Shown here: positions 59,690 through 64,000 of the stretch, piece by piece
Layout of the letters: each line of letters starts with the position of its first letter
How positions within the stretch are numbered: the stretch's first letter is position 1
Assembly (NCBI RefSeq): GCF_032051575.1
Contig: NZ_DAMBYD010000009.1
Span: 124,001-188,000, forward strand
Origin: Aminipila sp032051575
Lineage (GTDB): Bacteria; Bacillota; Clostridia; Peptostreptococcales; Anaerovoracaceae
Length of the DNA stretch: 64,000 nt
Direction of reading: 5' to 3'
Made by a program: the position numbers and the translations under genes
The notes under the pieces: model-generated
Told to the model about the DNA's origin: nothing
The model's database searches: none
What the model saw: the letters and a program-made list of their open reading frames with translations, nothing else

Positions 59690-61384
59690 ATGTTTAAAAA
59701 CATGAAGATAGCTAAAAAGCTAATCATATCATTTCTTATCGTTACAATTCTTGGAAGTATTTCTGGTATTTTCTCCATATTTTCAATGCAGAAAATCAGC
59801 ACAGATGCTGATTTTGCTCTTGAGAAATACGGCTTTGCTACAGGAGATATAGGAGGTGCCATTGTAATGGTGGCAGACAGCAGAAGAGCCGTACGGGATA
59901 TGGTTATTTTCGATAAAAAAGAAGATATTCAGGAGGCAGAAGAGCAGCTTGAAATTATCAGAGAAAAACACAGAAAATATCTTGAAAGTGTTAAAAACAC
60001 AATTGTAGATGCAGAAGAAGAAAAACTCTTATCGAATATAGAAACAGAGGTGGCTACTTATCGAACGATACAAGATAAATACATAGAGCTGGGTAAAACT
60101 GCTACGGCAGAGGAAAAGCCTAACTTGCTTCAGCAGATGAAGACTGAGTTAGATCCTGAATATGATAAAGTATATACAGCCTATGCCAATTTATATTTTG
60201 AAAAGAAAGAAGCTGGCCAGAATTTAACGAATGATTTTCAAAAAATGTGTTTATTTTTCTTAATAATGACAGTTGTTTTGATAGTAAGTAGTTTTTTAAT
60301 AGCCAGCATCAGTGGAGTTTTTATAGCGCGAAGTATTTCTAAATGCGTTTCACAAATTGTTAGAGTGGCAGAACAAGTTGAAAATGGCAATTTAGATATA
60401 GAATTAAATATCGACTCAAAAGATGAAATTGGTATTTTAGCAAGCCAGTTTAAAATTATGGCTGGACGTTTAAAAACTATAATTGAAGACATTAATTATG
60501 TTTTAGGGCAAATGGCAGAACGTAATTTTAGAGTTCGTTCCAGATGCAGAGAAGAATATGTTGGGCAGTATAAAAACATATTTGAAGCGATGCGTAACAT
60601 CAATGTTAATTTAAGTGATGCTATTTATCAGATTAATGAATCTGCTGAGCAGGTGTCAATTGGTGCAGATCAAATGTCTGCGGGGGCACAGGCTCTCTCG
60701 CAGGGTGCAGTTGAACAAGCCAGCAGCATAGAAGAATTATCAGCAACAATCTCAGATATTGTGCAGCATATAAAAGAAAGTGCCCAAAATATTCACCATG
60801 CAAATCAAATTGTTGAAAACACTGGGAAAGAAGTGGATACTTGTGATCAACATATGAAAAATATGATGGTTGCAATGGGGGATATAAGTGAAAATTCAAG
60901 TGAAATTGGTAAAATTATAAAAACAATTGAAGATATTGCGTTCCAGACAAATATTCTTGCACTAAATGCTGCAGTAGAAGCTGCAAGGGCAGGAGAAGCA
61001 GGAAAAGGTTTTGCGGTAGTTGCTGACGAAGTTCGTAATCTGGCACAGAAGTCAGCAGAGGCTGCTAAAAACACCACCGAGTTAATTGGGAATGCTATAA
61101 ATGCAGTTAATAAGGGCACTGGAATTGCAGATGCAACGGCTGGGTCACTTCAAAATATCGTACAACAGTCCATGCAGATAACTGAAGTGATTGGAAAAAT
61201 CTCTACAGCTTCAGATGAGCAGGCTGATGCAGTTTCTCAAGTAAGTATAGGTATAGATCAAGTGTCTGTTGTTGTACAAACCAATTCCGCTACTGCTGAA
61301 GAAAGTGCAGCTACCAGTGAAGAATTGAATGGGCAGTCACAGATGCTTAAGGAACTTGTAAGTCAATTTACTTTAAAAGAATAA
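59690..61384 (+). CDS. Methyl-accepting chemotaxis protein
   Basis: A 564-residue chemoreceptor. Span 1 (about 10-32) and span 2 (about 188-212) enclose a four-helix-bundle sensor domain of about 155 residues (MCP 4HB type). A HAMP domain follows (213-265), then the signalling hairpin with the tip IEDIAFQTNILALNAAVEAA and GFAVVADEVRNLAQKSAEAA, which contacts CheA/CheW. Gln/Glu pairs suited to methylation flank the tip. The ligand is unknown. No other chemotaxis gene is in the window. It has its own terminator. Confidence 0.95.
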   Translation: MFKNMKIAKKLIISFLIVTILGSISGIFSIFSMQKISTDADFALEKYGFATGDIGGAIVMVADSRRAVRDMVIFDKKEDIQEAEEQLEIIREKHRKYLESVKNTIVDAEEEKLLSNIETEVATYRTIQDKYIELGKTATAEEKPNLLQQMKTELDPEYDKVYTAYANLYFEKKEAGQNLTNDFQKMCLFFLIMTVVLIVSSFLIASISGVFIARSISKCVSQIVRVAEQVENGNLDIELNIDSKDEIGILASQFKIMAGRLKTIIEDINYVLGQMAERNFRVRSRCREEYVGQYKNIFEAMRNINVNLSDAIYQINESAEQVSIGADQMSAGAQALSQGAVEQASSIEELSATISDIVQHIKESAQNIHHANQIVENTGKEVDTCDQHMKNMMVAMGDISENSSEIGKIIKTIEDIAFQTNILALNAAVEAARAGEAGKGFAVVADEVRNLAQKSAEAAKNTTELIGNAINAVNKGTGIADATAGSLQNIVQQSMQITEVIGKISTASDEQADAVSQVSIGIDQVSVVVQTNSATAEESAATSEELNGQSQMLKELVSQFTLKE

Positions 61385-61412
61385 ATCATATAACTACAAC
61401 TTATGAAAAAAT

Positions 61413-61466
61413 AAATACCCCGAAACATGAATTCTTCATTTGAATCACGTTTCGGGGTATTTTTAT
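61413..61466 (+). terminator. Terminator of the chemoreceptor gene, shared with the synthetase gene
   Basis: AAATACCCCGAAAC (61413-61426) pairs with GTTTCGGGGTATTT (61449-61462) around 22 bases, with A and T runs on both sides. It lies between convergent genes and can serve both. Confidence 0.9.
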
Positions 61467-61481
61467 TAGTGGTTAGTCGTT

Positions 61482-62159
61482 CTATTTAGGGCTAAACCTG
61501 TCTAAATCATCTAGAAAACTATGAATTTTTTGCATTTGTAAATCTGAATTTGCTATGTTTTCTGAGCACTCTTTCAGCTCATCTGCAATAAATTTCGGGA
61601 TTTCACCTTCTGACTTGTATCTTAGCTGGTGTTCCAGACTAGCCCAGAAATCCATAGCCATTGTTCGTATTTGAACCTCTACAGGGATATTTTCTACTCT
61701 GTTTACAAAGAAAACGGGTATTTCTACTACCAAGTGTAAACTGCGGTATCCATTTGGTTTAGGATTTTTTATATAATCCACTTCTTTAATAACCGTTAAA
61801 TCATCTTGCTTTTTTAACAGTTCTACAATTGTATATATATCATCCACATAATGACAAATAACACGTATTCCTGCTATATCCAACAGTTGCTTGGATATTT
61901 TTTTGGAATCTAACTCGTAACCTTTTCTTTGGAGCTTTTCCAGAATGCTTTCTGGTGATTTTATACGGCTTTCCATGTGATGAATAGGATTGTGCTTATG
62001 TAATAATTGAAAATCATCATCCAGATTTTCAAGTTTTGTTCTGACTTCACGAATGGCAGCAGTATAATTCTTATTTATTTTAGCATATGCCATTAAAACA
62101 TCTTTCAGTTCTTCCGTAGATTGATTATCTGAATAGGTTGCTAATGTACTAGCGTTCAT
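61482..62159 (-). CDS. Small alarmone synthetase (RelA/SpoT domain, RelP/RelQ type)
   Basis: A 225-residue stand-alone (p)ppGpp synthetase. The catalytic pattern is visible: RIKSPESILEKLQRKG (ATP site), DIAGIRVICHYVDDIY (catalytic Asp), YIKNPKPNGYRSLHLVVEIP and VEVQIRTMAMDFWASLEHQL. There is no hydrolase, TGS or ACT domain. It makes ppGpp from GTP/GDP and ATP under envelope or alkaline stress in Firmicutes. Length and end helices fit RelQ/YjbM-like tetramers, but the exact subclass is not certain. It is monocistronic and divergent from modA. Confidence 0.88.
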   Translation of the reverse strand: MNASTLATYSDNQSTEELKDVLMAYAKINKNYTAAIREVRTKLENLDDDFQLLHKHNPIHHMESRIKSPESILEKLQRKGYELDSKKISKQLLDIAGIRVICHYVDDIYTIVELLKKQDDLTVIKEVDYIKNPKPNGYRSLHLVVEIPVFFVNRVENIPVEVQIRTMAMDFWASLEHQLRYKSEGEIPKFIADELKECSENIANSDLQMQKIHSFLDDLDRFSPK

Positions 62160-62337
62160 AATACGAAGATCCTTTCTTGTTAATTACAGTATATAGTCTA
62201 CCACAACAGCAAAATAATTTGTAATATTTTAATGAAAATTAATATTTAAAACAAAGTTAACCTTAAAATCCAGTAGGATATAGTGTATGATAATTATGTT
62301 AATAAAATATAAACAAAACGTGAAAAGGATTATACTA

Positions 62338-63108
62338 ATGAAAAAAATAATAATGTTTTTTACCTTATTAATTCTAGTGGCTATGTTTACAGGTTGTGGA
62401 AACAATAATGAAAAACATGAAAGTATAACTTTAAATGTTTCTGCAGCGGCAAGTTTAACGGATGCACTAAATGAAATTTCTACTGAATATGCGAAAACCT
62501 CTACAGATAAGCTTTTATTTAATTTTGCAGGTTCTGGGTCCTTAATGACACAAATTGAAGAGGGGGCTCCTTGTGATTTATATATTTCTGCATCCAAGGA
62601 ACACATGGATGAGCTTGATACGAAAGGATTAATAGAGGAGAGCACAAGAGTTGATCTTTTGGGTAACACCTTAACGTTAATTGCATCAGAAGAATCCAAA
62701 GATTTGGTTTCAATGGATTCTCTTGTAAGCGATGAAGTGAAAAGTATTGCAATTGGTACACCAGAATCAGTCCCAGCAGGGAAATATGCATCGCAGTCTT
62801 TTGAAGCATTAGGTATCACAGAGCAGGTAGGACCAAAGCTGATTTTAGGCAAGGATGTCAGAAGTGTACTTGATTATGTGGAAACGGGAAATGTGGACTG
62901 TGGTCTTGTGTACAAAACAGATGCTTTACTCTTAAAAAATGGTGCTATAATTCAAGACGTACCACAGGATTATCATAAGCCGATTGTGTACCCCATGGCT
63001 GTATTAAGAGAAACTCAAAATAAAGAAGCCGTAACAGAATTTTATGAGTTCCTTCAAACAGAGTATGCGAAGGGTGTTTTTAAAAAGTACGGATTTACAG
63101 TACTATAA
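62338..63108 (+). CDS. modA: Molybdate ABC transporter substrate-binding lipoprotein
   Basis: A 256-residue ModA-type binding protein. The signal sequence ends in MFTGCG, with Cys as lipid anchor. The mature part opens LNVSAAASLTDALNEIS and contains NFAGSGSLMTQIEEGAPCDL, DLLGNTLTLI and IAIGTPESVPAGKYA, the hallmarks of molybdate/tungstate binding. It delivers the oxyanion to ModB. The start at 62338 follows AAAAGGA and gives the normal MKKIIMFF signal; the frame is open upstream to 62287 without a ribosome site. No Moco riboswitch is seen upstream. modB follows after 18 bases. Confidence 0.92.
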   Translation: MKKIIMFFTLLILVAMFTGCGNNNEKHESITLNVSAAASLTDALNEISTEYAKTSTDKLLFNFAGSGSLMTQIEEGAPCDLYISASKEHMDELDTKGLIEESTRVDLLGNTLTLIASEESKDLVSMDSLVSDEVKSIAIGTPESVPAGKYASQSFEALGITEQVGPKLILGKDVRSVLDYVETGNVDCGLVYKTDALLLKNGAIIQDVPQDYHKPIVYPMAVLRETQNKEAVTEFYEFLQTEYAKGVFKKYGFTVL

Positions 63109-63126
63109 CAGTACAGGAAGGTCTTC

Positions 63127-63813
63127 ATGATATTACAACCTATATTACTATCTTTAAAAGTTGCTATTCTGGCAACTACAGCGGCCTTTTTTATAGGTAC
63201 ATTTTGTGCCTACATTATGGTAAGAAAAAATATTCAGGGGAAGAACATTTGGGAGACAATCCTAATACTGCCCATGATACTCCCCCCTTCTGTACTGGGG
63301 TATATACTACTTGTTTTATTGGGGAAAAGAGGACCAGTTGGATCGTTCCTGATGGAGCATTTTGACCTTCAGATAGTATTTACATGGGTAGCCTGTGTAA
63401 TTGCAGCAAGTATAGTGTCCTTACCATTAATGTATCAAAGTGCAAAAGCAGGGCTGCTTTCTGTTGATTTAGTTTATGAAGATGCCGCGAGGGATTTAGG
63501 GGCGAATAAATGGCAGGTATTTTGGAAAATTACATTACCTTTGGCTAGGCCAGGGATTATAAGTGGCATCGTTTTAAGCTTTGCCCGCAGTATGGGGGAG
63601 TTTGGAGCTACACTTATGGTCGCAGGAAATATACCAGGAAGAACACAGACCATATCTACGGCTATTTATTTTGCCGTAGATGCAGGAAAAGAACCCCTGG
63701 CTAATGTGCTGGTACTTGTAATGACATTGCTTAGCTTTGTTATCGTATTTTGTTTAAATCACTGGCTTAAAAGGAGCTTAATAAATGAAAACAAATATAA
63801 TAGAATTGGCTAA
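63127..63813 (+). CDS. modB: Molybdate ABC transporter permease
   Basis: A 228-residue permease with about five spans. LKVAILATTAAFFIGTFCAY near the start, ILILPMILPPSVLGYILLVLLG, and the coupling-loop motif EDAARDLGANKWQVFWKITLP are typical ModB features; SFARSMGEFGATLMVAGNIPG is the conserved late segment. No modC ATPase gene lies between it and the next gene, an XdhC-family gene that starts 29 bases inside the modB end. modC is either further downstream or fused elsewhere. Confidence 0.93.
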   Translation: MILQPILLSLKVAILATTAAFFIGTFCAYIMVRKNIQGKNIWETILILPMILPPSVLGYILLVLLGKRGPVGSFLMEHFDLQIVFTWVACVIAASIVSLPLMYQSAKAGLLSVDLVYEDAARDLGANKWQVFWKITLPLARPGIISGIVLSFARSMGEFGATLMVAGNIPGRTQTISTAIYFAVDAGKEPLANVLVLVMTLLSFVIVFCLNHWLKRSLINENKYNRIG

Positions 63814-64000
63814 AGAGCTGATTAAAAACGGGGAAGACTTTGTTGTGGCAAAAATAGTTGATACGAAGGGCTCTACACCTAGAAAAAAAGGAGCATGGCT
63901 GCTTATGCGGAAGGATGGCAGCAGTTTTGGCACGGTAGGTGGCGGAATTCTTGAAAGGGAAACTGAAAAGATGGCATTGGCATTGTTTGAAAGTAAACAG
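63785..64000 (+). CDS. XdhC/CoxI family Moco-enzyme maturation protein, N-terminal part
   Basis: The frame from the ATG at 63785 is open to the window end (72 codons), so the gene is partial. It reads MKTNIIELAKELIKNGEDFV and then contains TKGSTPRKKGAWLLMR and GTVGGGILERET, the N-terminal signature of XdhC/CoxI proteins. These bind and sulfurate molybdenum cofactor for xanthine-dehydrogenase-type enzymes. It overlaps the modB end by 29 bases with AAAAGGAGC before the ATG, so molybdate uptake and molybdoenzyme maturation are linked in one operon. Confidence 0.88.
   Translation, partial: MKTNIIELAKELIKNGEDFVVAKIVDTKGSTPRKKGAWLLMRKDGSSFGTVGGGILERETEKMALALFESKQ

Noticed and set aside
62160..62337. 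A molybdenum-cofactor riboswitch before modA
   Set aside because: The leader is AT-rich and lacks the GC-rich stems of that element.

Overview
The window looks like chromosome of a low-GC, anaerobic, amino-acid-using member of the Clostridia. The sequence is AT-rich, genes mostly start at strong GGAGG-type ribosome sites, and the gene set fits: D-serine ammonia-lyase, an ornithine-racemase-type enzyme, a VanRS-type two-component system, ECF and Kdp transport, a divergent clostridial-type ATP-PEP carboxykinase, a small alarmone synthetase and a Moco-enzyme maturation gene. The order Eubacteriales (Anaerovoracaceae or a relative) is my best guess, but there is no rRNA to test it. A TolC-family protein next to an SLH-domain protein means a diderm Firmicute cannot be fully excluded.

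Layout. 0-8 kb: a metal efflux protein, D-serine ammonia-lyase, a TSCPD protein, a YlmH-like S4 protein, a secreted C69 dipeptidase, and an ECF S-component paired with an aminotransferase that resembles pyridoxamine-pyruvate aminotransferase. 7.7-17 kb: a complete Kdp potassium locus (kdpDE, then a 30-residue peptide gene, kdpF, A, B, C) with a divergent pair of half-size TrkA-N proteins. 17-21.5 kb: an agmatinase-like enzyme with a divergent Lrp regulator, a YoaK protein and a sigma-54 activator. 21.5-24.4 kb: an accessory island made of two broken IS30 fragments around a secreted-protein/membrane-protein gene pair. 24.4-27.4 kb: a sigma-54 promoter driving an alanine-dehydrogenase-family gene and a GltS-type symporter; the island appears to have separated this operon from its activator.

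27.4-37.3 kb: VanR/VanS and a VanZ-carboxypeptidase fusion, an acetyltransferase, an ornithine racemase homologue, a four-gene sulfur amino-acid uptake and gamma-lyase operon, and a frameshifted tcdA. 37.3-43.7 kb: an SLH surface protein with three 261-bp repeats, two identical tRNA-Lys(CTT) genes, a radical SAM/SPASM protein, an Asn-rich 52-residue peptide, and a membrane protein with a zinc-ribbon partner. 43.8-53.4 kb: PEP carboxykinase, a UPF0182 membrane protein, a long glutamine synthetase, SerRS and PutP. 53.5-59.3 kb: a TetR-linked export locus (TolC, HlyD, two ABC-2 permeases) with no ATPase. 59.7-64 kb: a chemoreceptor, a small alarmone synthetase, ModA, ModB and the start of an XdhC-family gene cut by the window end.

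The most useful leads are the sigma-54 regulon split by the IS30 island, with 21-bp tandem repeats between; the probable vitamin B6 salvage pair; the unannotated 30-residue peptide and the shared 11-bp-spaced boxes in the Kdp locus; and the VanRS-linked VanZ-carboxypeptidase fusion. I found no CRISPR array, prophage or rRNA. All function calls come from motif reading and memory of families; no database search was run.
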